Source of the DNA: a bacterium
GTDB lineage: Bacteria; Pseudomonadota; Gammaproteobacteria; Burkholderiales; Thiobacteraceae
Length of the DNA stretch: 5,900 nucleotides
Reading direction: 5' to 3'
Assembly: GCA_027438535.1 (NCBI GenBank)
Contig: DAIAMA010000090.1
Span: 1 to 5,900 of the forward strand
This document shows positions 1-5,900 of the stretch, in pieces. The notes beneath the pieces were generated by a model. The model searched no databases. It was given only the letters and a program-made list of their open reading frames with translations, and was not told where the DNA came from. The translations under genes were made by a program, and so were the position numbers. The stretch's first letter is position 1; every line of letters starts with the position of its first letter.

Positions 1-1581
1 GAAAAGCTGATGAAACGCGGAAAACGCGGCGCTAATCACCCAGCGGTCGATCGAGGGCATGAGGTTATAGCGTTCGGCCGCCGGAATAAAGGCCATGGGC
101 AGCACCAATTCCGCGTTGTCATCGATCATGCGCAACAGCATCTCATAGTGCACATCCGCTTCCGGATCGGGGAACAAGGGGAGGATAGGCTGCACATACA
201 GGCGCAAGCGGTTCTCCTCCATCGCGCGCGTGATGCGCGTGACCCACTGCATCTCGCCATGGCGCTTGACCAGCTCCGTGTCTTCCGCCTGATACACATG
301 CACGCGATTACGCCCGCGATCCTTCGCCGCGTAGCACGCGGCATCCGCATAACTCAGCAGATTGGACAAATTCTCGCTTTCGGCCGTGATCGCCACCAAG
401 CCGATGCTGACGCCGATCACGAACGATTTATCGTGCCATGCGAAGCGAAAATCTTTCACCATTTGCCGCAGCACTTCGGCGATCGGCTGCGCTTGTTCCA
501 ACGTGCAGTTTTGCAGCAGCACGCCGAATTCGTCGCCCCCGAGGCGTGCCAGCGTATCGCGATCGCGCAGCTTGGCGGACAGCAGTACCGCAAGCTGGCG
601 CAATAATTCATCTCCGGCCACATGGCCGCAGGTATCGTTGACCACCTTGAATTGATCCAGATCGAGATAGCATAAGGTATGCGCCTGGCCCTGTTCGCGC
701 GCGCCCGCCAGCGCACGCTCCATCCGCACCTCGAATTCGCGCCGGTTCGGCAAACCGGTCAGCATATCGTGCGCGGCTTGATAGGAAAGGCGTGTCGTTG
801 CTTCCGCGACCCGGTCTTGCAGATTCTCGTGCGACATTTTCAATGCGCTCGCCATGCGGTTGATGCCTTGCTCCAGTACTTGCAATTCGCCCGCGGATTC
901 TTCCGCCACCCGCACGTCAAAATTGCCCGCGCCGATTTCCTGCACCGCGCTGGATAAGCGCTGAATCGGGTGCGTGACTTCGCGGCTCATGCGAACCGCG
1001 AACAGCCCGCTCGCCGCCAATCCCAGCAGGGTAATAATGAGGCCATTGCGAATCAGTTCGTTCTTGCGCCGCACGGTATCGGCGCGGCTCATCTCCACGT
1101 AGACCCGGCCGATGCTGCGCCGATGCTGCGTACTCTCTTTCCCGGTGTCCGCCGCCGCGCTGACATCGTCGATTTCAATCTGGCTCAATTGCACCGGCGC
1201 ACTGAAGGTCAGCGTGGTATCGGTCTCGGCCATGGCAAAATTTAGCCCGGCATGCGCGGCGACCACACGCGGCAAGCGATCGGGCTGGCCGCTGGCCGCG
1301 AGGGTATTACCGTCAAGATCGGTAATCACGACCCAATTCACATCCGCCTCTTTCAGGGCGGCATCGGTCAAACGCTGCAAAATAGCGTGGTTGCCGGCAA
1401 ATACGCCGTATTCGCTCGCCGGCGCGAGTTGCCGCGCGATGGCCAAGCCGCGATCGCGCAGCGATTGCTCCAAATCCGTAATTCGGCTATTCACGAAATG
1501 GAATGCCAGCACCGCGGCGATGAGCGCCGCCGGCGCGAGCGCGAGAAACAATACCTTGCCCTTGATGCCCCAACGATTCAT
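1..1581 (-). CDS. Membrane-bound GGDEF/EAL c-di-GMP enzyme with periplasmic sensor and HAMP (3' end cut by window edge)
   Basis: The frame is open for all 527 codons from ATG at 1581 to the left window edge, so the C-terminus is missing. Visible layout: TM1 about residues 9-30, a periplasmic region about 31-176, TM2 about 177-197, HAMP about 198-250, GGDEF about 265-430, and the start of EAL from about 455. The periplasmic part (QLAPASEYGVFAGN, then VITDLDGNTLAASG) resembles the single-Cache sensor of BarA-type proteins. The cyclase site is intact: D307 in LDLDQF, GGDEF at 348-352, and the inhibitory RxxD site as RDRD at 339-342. The EAL part has QPI near 464-466 and E480-M-L-L-R, a variant of EALLR that keeps the glutamate; the remaining EAL catalytic residues lie outside the window. 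By family it should make and/or degrade c-di-GMP at the inner membrane in response to a periplasmic signal; which activity dominates cannot be told. It starts 1 base after the preceding binding-protein gene, so co-translation is likely. Confidence 0.95.
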   Translation of the reverse strand, partial: MNRWGIKGKVLFLALAPAALIAAVLAFHFVNSRITDLEQSLRDRGLAIARQLAPASEYGVFAGNHAILQRLTDAALKEADVNWVVITDLDGNTLAASGQPDRLPRVVAAHAGLNFAMAETDTTLTFSAPVQLSQIEIDDVSAAADTGKESTQHRRSIGRVYVEMSRADTVRRKNELIRNGLIITLLGLAASGLFAVRMSREVTHPIQRLSSAVQEIGAGNFDVRVAEESAGELQVLEQGINRMASALKMSHENLQDRVAEATTRLSYQAAHDMLTGLPNRREFEVRMERALAGAREQGQAHTLCYLDLDQFKVVNDTCGHVAGDELLRQLAVLLSAKLRDRDTLARLGGDEFGVLLQNCTLEQAQPIAEVLRQMVKDFRFAWHDKSFVIGVSIGLVAITAESENLSNLLSYADAACYAAKDRGRNRVHVYQAEDTELVKRHGEMQWVTRITRAMEENRLRLYVQPILPLFPDPEADVHYEMLLRMIDDNAELVLPMAFIPAAERYNLMPSIDRWVISAAFSAFHQLF

Positions 1582-1582
1582 G

Positions 1583-2542
1583 TTATTCGCGCTCCGTGTG
1601 CTCTTTGATTTTTCCCAATAGCGCCGCTTCATTATCCAGCGCGAGGCCAAGCGAGCGCGCTACCTGATAGTTCACGCTGACCGAAAAATATTTCGGGTAT
1701 TGGGGCGGCGGCAATGCGCCGCCACCCGTCTGAAAATAACGCCTAATTATTTCTCCGGCCTGCTGGCCGATTTGCGCCGGCGTGGAATACACCGCCGCCA
1801 AGGCGCCGGCGGTGACATAGGATTTGGAAAAAGCAAACATCGGCGCCTGTGCGCGATAGCTCGTCAAGAGCACGCTTTGCGCGGTATCACGGTTAAACAC
1901 CAGGGGGTCCGGCACGGCCAGTAGCACTTCGCTGTCGGCCAATACTTTCCTGAGCGCCGGCAGCAATTGCTCTTCCGTGCTCATTTCCCGAATACTCAGC
2001 TTGATGTGATTTTCCCGCGCGCTGCTTTGCAGTTCCCGCAGCCTGTCTTGCGACGTGGGGCCGAGCAATATCCCCACTTGATCGCGCGCCGGCAACGCTG
2101 CTTTGATCAACTGAAATTGACGTCCTAGCGGCTGATCCAAATAAATCGCGCTCGTGTTTTTCAGCTTTGCCGTATGCGCTAAACTTTCCACGCTCTCGCG
2201 CGGAATGAGCACATTGAGCGTCGGCGCGGAAGCTGCCGCAGCCGCAGCGGCTTCCGCCGCCTTTACGCCGACCGTCACCAGCAAATCGGCCGATACGGGG
2301 CGCATGCCAGTCAATGCGCCGGTTGGCACCGTTTGCACGTCCTTCGCCAAGCCGCTGCCTTCCAAGCTGGCGCGCAATGCTTGCGCTACCTCGATATAAG
2401 GCCCGCTCTCCTCGCTCAACACCAAGAGGATGCGCCGCTCACCGGCCGCGGATGCGGTGCCTGTATAGCACACCAGCATCAGCACGCATACCGCCAGCAA
2501 TGCTTTTATCGGGCTCATTATCAGCACCGGAAGACTCTTCAC
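1583..2542 (-). CDS. Periplasmic ABC-type substrate-binding-like protein (PF04392/COG2984 type)
   Basis: 319 residues from a GTG start. The N-terminus is a signal peptide: a lysine, a hydrophobic run ALLAVCVLMLVCYTG, and a likely cleavage after TASA near residue 32. The cysteine at 25 is preceded by LMLV, which is a poor lipobox, so a soluble periplasmic protein is more likely than a lipoprotein. The body fits the PF04392 substrate-binding fold: LLVTVGVKAAEA, SAIYLDQPLGRQ, VGILLGPTSQ, LLAVPDPLVFN, YSTPAQIGQQAGE and the end NYQVARSLGLAL. Residues 95-106 are almost all alanine. No ABC permease or ATPase is nearby; instead it sits between a TonB-dependent receptor and a GGDEF/EAL protein. It may therefore sense a ligand rather than feed a transporter (inference; ligand unknown). 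The GTG overlaps the natural receptor stop as GTGA and has no clear Shine-Dalgarno, suggesting coupled translation. An ATG at 2518 (residue 9) is an alternative start that also leaves a full signal peptide. Confidence 0.88.
   Translation of the reverse strand: MKSLPVLIMSPIKALLAVCVLMLVCYTGTASAAGERRILLVLSEESGPYIEVAQALRASLEGSGLAKDVQTVPTGALTGMRPVSADLLVTVGVKAAEAAAAAAASAPTLNVLIPRESVESLAHTAKLKNTSAIYLDQPLGRQFQLIKAALPARDQVGILLGPTSQDRLRELQSSARENHIKLSIREMSTEEQLLPALRKVLADSEVLLAVPDPLVFNRDTAQSVLLTSYRAQAPMFAFSKSYVTAGALAAVYSTPAQIGQQAGEIIRRYFQTGGGALPPPQYPKYFSVSVNYQVARSLGLALDNEAALLGKIKEHTERE
1592..1595 (-). promoter_or_regulatory. Shine-Dalgarno for the GGDEF/EAL gene
   Basis: GGAG on the minus strand lies 10 bases before the ATG at 1581, inside the last codons of the upstream gene. 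The spacing is slightly long, but the site supports this start. The start also begins with a sensible inner-membrane N-terminus (MNRWGIKGKVLFLAL). Confidence 0.55.
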
Positions 2543-2640
2543 CAGCCGTAACGCAGCGTCACGAAATACTGTCTGGTAAAAACGTTATCATCGCGATACT
2601 CCGTATAAGGGCCAAATATATTTTGGCCGCTCAACGCGAT
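2539..2640 (-). pseudogene. Detached C-terminal end of the TonB-dependent receptor, beyond an in-frame amber
   Basis: Continuing in the receptor frame past the TAG at 2643-2641 gives 33 codons and then TGA at 2541-2539. The translation includes IALSGQNIFG, YTEYRDDNVF and the end FVTLRYGW. That is the usual ending of TonB-dependent receptors: a QN-[LI]-F/T-G turn followed by a last beta strand that finishes in an aromatic residue. The end coincides with the GTGA overlap to the next gene, so this was surely part of the receptor gene. There is no in-frame ATG or GTG near the 5' end with a ribosome site, so independent translation is not expected. It is either a lost tail or one reached only by readthrough. 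Confidence 0.85.
2610..2628 (-). repeat. Perfect 7-bp inverted repeat (hairpin) 12 bases after the amber
   Basis: GGCCAAA pairs with TTTGGCC around a 5-base AT loop. It lies within the codons for GQNIFG of the receptor tail. No U-tract follows on the minus strand, so it does not look like an intrinsic terminator. A stem of this size may occur by chance in a window of this length. Confidence 0.5.
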
Positions 2641-4500
2641 CTACAGCGGTTTGCCTGACCACTTGAGTTCCTTGGCCAGCCTGATGTCGGTGCGCCGGTA
2701 AGCCTGGAGCGTACTGCCATCGTTCAGTGGCGTCATATCCGATATGCGGTAAACGCCTACGCTCACTTTCCAGTCCCGTGGCAGCGCATACGCCGCTAGC
2801 ACGTTGTAAATGTGGCGTGGCGTGGCATCGACGATGGACGAATAGTCGCTTTTTACCCGGGTCAGTGAATGCCCGAACCATACTTTCAAATTGTCCCATT
2901 GCCAGCGCGCTTGGGTTTCGATGCCTTCCATGGTTGCAGTATGCAAGTTATGGAATACATAGTATTTGGTATTGGTCGGTATATTAAGTTGCGTGGTGGT
3001 ATCGATAATATCGTCGAGTTCGTCCCTATAGAGGCGCACGTCCAGGCTCAGCCCAATGCGCGGAAATTGCCCAAGGTAAGCCAGCTCGCGGCTGAGGATG
3101 CGCTCGGGCTTCAGATCGCCGCCGCTCAGAAAGCGCGGCACGTTTGCCGTGCTGGTGACACCGCCCACGCTGATCGGCAAAGACAGCGAATAATTAGCAT
3201 CGTTTTCCAATAGCGTAGGCGAGCGCAGCGCCTTGGAGATACCGGCGCGCAAGCTGTGTTGCGGATTGAAGTGATAGCTCAGCGCAAACCGCGGCGAGAA
3301 ATCCGTGCCCGTCAGGCTATGTTTTTCCAGCACGCCCCCCAGGTTCACTACCCACGCGGTGCGCAAGCGCCACTCCAGATTGGCGAACACACTGCTTTGG
3401 TGGGTATAAAAATCGGCTTGCGATCCAAGGTACAGCGGCGCCGACACCCGATCCAGCCGCGTATTGGCACCCCACACGATGCGCGCGCTATCCGTCAATC
3501 GATGAGTGCGTTGCAACCCCAAATCATAACGTTCCGCATCGGTGTTCAGCGTCAAGTATGTCGGCAGCACCGTGGCCGCGCCGCTGGCGGTTTGTTGCGT
3601 CTGCGTCGCTTCGTGCGAACTCGTGACGGCATGATGAAATTGCACGCTCAATTCATCGTCCGCGCCATAAACACGCTGCCAGCGCAGTTGCTGGAAATGA
3701 CTCGTAATACGCTGATCGTGAGGAGTGTTCAGCGGATCGGTGGCGAAGCCTTGACCTTGCACGCCAAAAGTCAGGCCGGCCTGAAATTGCACGCCATCGC
3801 GCGCATCGAGGCGATAGTCCGCGCGCGTAGTGAGCAGGCCGATGCGCTTATCGTCATGCCGGTCCGGGAAGCCGCCGTCGCGCTGATAACCCAGGGTGAC
3901 GCGATAATCAAGTTTATCCGCCGCGCCGCCATGGCGCAGCGTCGCATCGGTCGCGCCTTGGCCGCCAGTGGTCGCGGAAAACATCGTACCGCGATCTTCC
4001 TGAGCGGTACGCGTAATGATATTGATCACGCCGAGGAAAGCATTGGCACCGTAGCTGGCGGCGTTCGGTCCTCGAATCACTTCGATGCGCTCGATATCCT
4101 CCATCGCGAGCGGCAGGGCGCTCCACGGCACTTGCCCGAACAAGGGCGTATAGACCGAGCGCCCATCGACCAGCACTTGCACGCGGCCGAAGTAGCGATC
4201 GACCAAGCCGCGCGCCACCACCGGCTCGTTGCCGCTATAGCGCCCCACATAGAAACCCGGCACCAAGCGCAACAGATCGGCGATTTCGCGAAACCCCGAG
4301 GCGCGAATCATATCGCGGTCAATGATCGTGATCGCTACCGGCGCATCGGCGGCTGGCTGGGCAAGGCGCGACGCCGACAGCACGATGGGCACATCGCCCA
4401 GAAAATCTTTTTCCGAAACCGCCGCGGACACTATTCCGCTGTGCACAGCACCCGCCAACCATAGCGCCATGCACCGCTTAAGCGTGCGCCGTTTCCACAT
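2641..4500 (-). CDS. TonB-dependent outer-membrane receptor, shortened by an in-frame amber codon
   Basis: 619 residues from ATG at 4500 to TAG at 2643-2641; the ancestral length would be 653. A signal peptide (WKRRTLKRCMALWLAGAV, likely cut after VSA near residue 26) is followed by a plug domain at about 38-165. Plug hallmarks are VLVDGRSVYTP (109-119), RIEVIRGPNAASYGANAF (138-155) and GVINIITR (157-164). The rest is a 22-strand-type barrel with alternating strands and the QHSLRAGISKALRSPTL segment. DVPIVLSASR near 36-45 may act as the TonB box (tentative). By family it would move or sense a ligand across the outer membrane using TonB energy; no residue shows which ligand. ATG at 4500 is preferred because GGGG lies 6 bases upstream. 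The ATG at 4506 has no spacing, and the longer reading from a TTG at 4536 adds residues before the signal peptide. Premature ending removes the last strand and the aromatic terminus, so the product probably assembles badly unless the amber is read through. Confidence 0.92.
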   Translation of the reverse strand: MWKRRTLKRCMALWLAGAVHSGIVSAAVSEKDFLGDVPIVLSASRLAQPAADAPVAITIIDRDMIRASGFREIADLLRLVPGFYVGRYSGNEPVVARGLVDRYFGRVQVLVDGRSVYTPLFGQVPWSALPLAMEDIERIEVIRGPNAASYGANAFLGVINIITRTAQEDRGTMFSATTGGQGATDATLRHGGAADKLDYRVTLGYQRDGGFPDRHDDKRIGLLTTRADYRLDARDGVQFQAGLTFGVQGQGFATDPLNTPHDQRITSHFQQLRWQRVYGADDELSVQFHHAVTSSHEATQTQQTASGAATVLPTYLTLNTDAERYDLGLQRTHRLTDSARIVWGANTRLDRVSAPLYLGSQADFYTHQSSVFANLEWRLRTAWVVNLGGVLEKHSLTGTDFSPRFALSYHFNPQHSLRAGISKALRSPTLLENDANYSLSLPISVGGVTSTANVPRFLSGGDLKPERILSRELAYLGQFPRIGLSLDVRLYRDELDDIIDTTTQLNIPTNTKYYVFHNLHTATMEGIETQARWQWDNLKVWFGHSLTRVKSDYSSIVDATPRHIYNVLAAYALPRDWKVSVGVYRISDMTPLNDGSTLQAYRRTDIRLAKELKWSGKPL

Positions 4501-4506
4501 ACCCAT

Positions 4507-4513
4507 CCCCTTT
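4507..4513 (-). promoter_or_regulatory. Shine-Dalgarno deciding the receptor start
   Basis: AAAGGGG on the minus strand ends 6 bases before the ATG at 4500. It touches the competing ATG at 4506 directly, which argues against that start. Confidence 0.6.
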
Positions 4514-4538
4514 AATATTCGCGCTCCGCAAAACAATG

Positions 4539-4553
4539 GGCGGATATCCCGCC
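4539..4553 (-). terminator. Possible weak terminator or hairpin after dnaQ
   Basis: The 54-base gap between dnaQ and the receptor gene contains an all-GC 5-bp stem, GGCGG/CCGCC, with a 5-base loop. It starts 1 base after the dnaQ stop codon. A poor U-rich stretch (CATTGTTTTG) follows on the minus strand. This could partly separate the housekeeping genes from the receptor set. The stem is short and the U-tract broken, so the call is tentative. I could not pick a convincing sigma-70 promoter in the gap. Confidence 0.3.
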
Positions 4554-4554
4554 T

Positions 4555-5247
4555 CTATTTATTCCACAAACACGCACCCTGGCTGGCTTTCTCTATTTCC
4601 GTCAACAATGCCGCATGCGCGGCCAATTCTTCGTCGCTGGCGCGCAATATGCGCAACGGCGGCATAGCTGCCACATCCGCTTCCGCCGCGGCCGTTTGCA
4701 CGGATGGCGCCATCTCGATCATCAAGCTCTCTTGGCCGCGCGTCATGGCCAAATACACTTCCGCCAGCAGTTCCGCATCGAGTAATGCGCCATGCAGGGT
4801 GCGGTTCGAATTGTCCACGCTATAGCGTTTACATAAGGCATCCAAATTATTTTTTTGCCCGGGATGCAATTCTTTGGCGAGTTTCAAGGTATCGACAACG
4901 TTCGCGCAATAGGTACCGAGTGCGTTCAAGCCGATCAAGGCCAATTCATGATCGAGAAACCCCACGTCGAACGGCGCATTGTGGATAACCAACTCGCCGC
5001 CTTCCACAAAGGCGAGCAGTTCTTGCGCCACGTCGGCGAATTTAGGCTTGTCCTGCAAAAACTCGAGCGCGATGCCATGCACTTGCTGCGCACCGGTATC
5101 GATTTCGCGTTCGGGATTGAGGTAGCGGTGAAAATGATTGCCGGTGAGCCGGCGGTTGACCATTTCCACGGCCGCCACTTCGATGATGCGATGGCCGAGC
5201 CTGGGGTCAAGGCCGGTAGTTTCGGTATCCAGAATAATTTGCCGCAT
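4555..5247 (-). CDS. dnaQ: DNA polymerase III epsilon subunit (3'-5' proofreading exonuclease)
   Basis: 230 residues, close to the usual 230-245 of proteobacterial epsilon. It removes mispaired nucleotides as part of the polymerase III core with alpha and theta. The DEDDh site is complete: D7 and E9 in LDTETTG (Exo I), D94 in HNAPFD (Exo II), and H152 and D157 in HGALLDAELLAEVY (Exo III). Residues 172-177 (QESLMI) sit where E. coli has the clamp-binding motif QTSMAF. A variable alanine-rich linker (about 181-196) follows, then the alpha-binding tail with ASDEELAAH and a terminal CLWNK, similar to the E. coli end. The gene follows rnhA on the same strand after 14 bases and lacks a strong Shine-Dalgarno, so coupling to rnhA is likely. 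In E. coli the two genes are neighbours but divergent. Confidence 0.97.
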   Translation of the reverse strand: MRQIILDTETTGLDPRLGHRIIEVAAVEMVNRRLTGNHFHRYLNPEREIDTGAQQVHGIALEFLQDKPKFADVAQELLAFVEGGELVIHNAPFDVGFLDHELALIGLNALGTYCANVVDTLKLAKELHPGQKNNLDALCKRYSVDNSNRTLHGALLDAELLAEVYLAMTRGQESLMIEMAPSVQTAAAEADVAAMPPLRILRASDEELAAHAALLTEIEKASQGACLWNK

Positions 5248-5261
5248 GATATTTTCAACGT

Positions 5262-5696
5262 TTATTGATTAGCACAACCGCGATTCGCCAATTGATCCGC
5301 GCGTTCGTTTCCCGCATGCCCGGCATGGCCCTTGACCCAAATCCATTCGATATCATGCTGGCTTGCAAGCTGGTCCAGCCGGCGCCATAGGTCTTCGTTC
5401 TTAACCGGCTTTTTGTCGGCAGTTTTCCAGCCGCGCCTCTTCCAGCCGACAATCCACTCGCTGATACCTTTTTGCACATACTGCGAGTCGGTGTGTAGCT
5501 TCACCGCGCAGCGCCGGTTCAATGCCTCCAATGCGCGAATCACCGCCGTCAATTCCATGCGGTTGTTGGTCGTCGCCGGCTCGCCGCCGCACAATTCTTT
5601 TTCCTTGCCGCCGTAACGTATCCAAGCACCCCAGCCTCCCGGGCCGGGATTGCCCTTGCATGCGCCGTCGGTAAAAATTTCCACCGCTTCAGACAA
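5262..5696 (-). CDS. rnhA: Ribonuclease HI, TTG start
   Basis: 144 residues from TTG at 5696. It cuts the RNA strand of RNA-DNA hybrids, clearing R-loops and primers in the cytoplasm. All catalytic residues are present: D10 in [17 protein letters not shown]48 in TTNNRMEL, D70 in HTDSQYV, H124 in VKGHAGH, and D134 in NERADQLA. The basic handle region [16 protein letters not shown] (85-100) is also intact. With the TTG start these five residues carry exactly the E. coli numbers. AAGGAG lies 7 bases upstream. A longer reading from 5780 would add a 28-residue basic stretch unlike the family and would overlap the methyltransferase gene by about 90 bases, so it is rejected. A GTG at 5684 would remove four residues and is less likely. 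The start overlaps the upstream stop by 8 bases. Confidence 0.96.
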   Translation of the reverse strand: MSEAVEIFTDGACKGNPGPGGWGAWIRYGGKEKELCGGEPATTNNRMELTAVIRALEALNRRCAVKLHTDSQYVQKGISEWIVGWKRRGWKTADKKPVKNEDLWRRLDQLASQHDIEWIWVKGHAGHAGNERADQLANRGCANQ

Positions 5697-5900
5697 ACTC
5701 CTGCTCCTTGCTGGTGCTGCAAGCACTGGCTTCTTTTTGCGCCACCGGAGCAACACCGCGCCGCGCCGCCAAGCGCTCATTCCAAGATGGCAAGATCAAG
5801 CGCATGCCGGGTACACGTTTTTTGGCGAGCAAGCAGTACACGCCGCCGCCCAAGGGCCACCAACGGTCACCCGCCGCTTCCATGAATTGCAAGCGCGCCA
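5689..5900 (-). CDS. C-terminal end of a probable class I SAM-dependent methyltransferase (5' part beyond the window)
   Basis: The frame is open from the right window edge to TGA at 5691-5689, giving about 70 residues. Visible are [20 protein letters not shown] and [10 protein letters not shown], then a low-complexity tail ending KEQEFV. The GGVY-x-L-x-A-KKR-x-x-GM pattern is what I recall from the end of the betaproteobacterial methyltransferase usually found just before rnhA (compare yafS next to rnhA/dnaQ in E. coli). The SAM-binding motifs lie outside the window, so the name rests on this tail and on gene order. The substrate is unknown. Confidence 0.68.
   Translation of the reverse strand, partial: ARLQFMEAAGDRWWPLGGGVYCLLAKKRVPGMRLILPSWNERLAARRGVAPVAQKEASACSTSKEQEFV
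5704..5709 (-). promoter_or_regulatory. Shine-Dalgarno deciding the TTG start of rnhA
   Basis: AAGGAG on the minus strand stands 7 bases before the TTG at 5696. It lies inside the last codons of the methyltransferase gene, so ribosomes ending there can restart on rnhA. Confidence 0.7.

Noticed and set aside
559..566. Palindrome GCGATCGC, also at 1450-1457, as a possible repeated site
   Set aside because: Both copies fall on Arg-Asp-Arg codons in a gene that favours CGC and GAT; two copies are not enough for a repeat family.
1584..1596. 13-base sequence tattcgcgctccg repeated exactly at 4516-4528, both next to gene starts
   Set aside because: A single 13-base match within about 6 kb of biased composition can arise by chance. 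One copy is coding, and the two copies stand at different distances from their starts (2 and 15 bases).
10..1621. Several plus-strand open frames of 91-198 residues opposite the GGDEF/EAL gene
   Set aside because: The minus-strand frame is open for 527 codons with intact GGDEF and HAMP motifs; the plus frames are unrecognisable shadows.
2230..2260. GCN-rich stretch in the binding-protein gene as a repeat expansion
   Set aside because: It encodes an alanine-rich helix or loop with mixed codons; no clean tandem unit is visible.
2588..2899. A 103-codon minus-strand frame across the amber region, as a possible frameshifted continuation of the receptor
   Set aside because: The receptor tail continues in the original frame after the TAG, so no frameshift is involved. 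This other frame gives no barrel-like sequence.
3256..4464. A 402-residue open frame on the plus strand opposite the receptor gene
   Set aside because: It is antisense to a clearly recognised receptor. It has no domain I can recognise and is rich in R, H, A and Q, as expected for the complement of GC-rich codons.
4501..4554. Sigma-70 promoter for the receptor (for example TTGTTT with TATTAA)
   Set aside because: The spacing between those boxes is only 13 bases, and no other pair fits well. A promoter may exist, but I cannot point to it.

Overview
The window looks like chromosomal DNA from a betaproteobacterium, possibly in the Nitrosomonadales/Gallionellaceae range. This rests on moderately GC-rich codon usage, the methyltransferase-rnhA-dnaQ gene order, and the style of the receptor and periplasmic proteins; the exact lineage is inference. 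All six genes lie on the minus strand and are packed tightly, so the transcribed order runs from right to left. No stretch longer than 300 bases lacks a gene, and I see no RNA gene, mobile element or CRISPR array.

Right part (4555-5900): a housekeeping block. It holds the C-terminal end of a probable SAM-dependent methyltransferase (cut by the window edge), then rnhA (ribonuclease HI) and dnaQ (proofreading subunit of DNA polymerase III). The methyltransferase stop overlaps a TTG start for rnhA. That start is supported by a well-placed Shine-Dalgarno sequence, and it puts every catalytic residue at the E. coli RNase HI number. All catalytic residues of both enzymes are present.

Left part (1-4500): a three-gene set that appears to link the outer membrane, the periplasm and an inner-membrane c-di-GMP enzyme. 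It consists of a TonB-dependent receptor, a periplasmic substrate-binding-like protein (PF04392 type), and a membrane protein with a periplasmic sensor, HAMP, GGDEF and (partial) EAL domains. The GGDEF/EAL gene runs off the left edge. The junctions are extremely tight (a 4-base GTGA overlap and a 1-base gap), which implies one transcript and coupled translation.

The most notable feature is an in-frame amber codon (2641-2643) near the end of the receptor gene. Reading through it in the same frame gives 33 more residues. These carry a typical outer-membrane barrel ending (QNIFG, YTEYRD, FVTLRYGW) and stop exactly at the GTGA overlap with the next gene. As written, the receptor lacks its last strand and the aromatic C-terminal residue used as the barrel-assembly signal. 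A recent nonsense mutation, a sequencing error and programmed or suppressor-dependent readthrough all remain possible. A 7-bp hairpin begins 12 bases after the amber codon.
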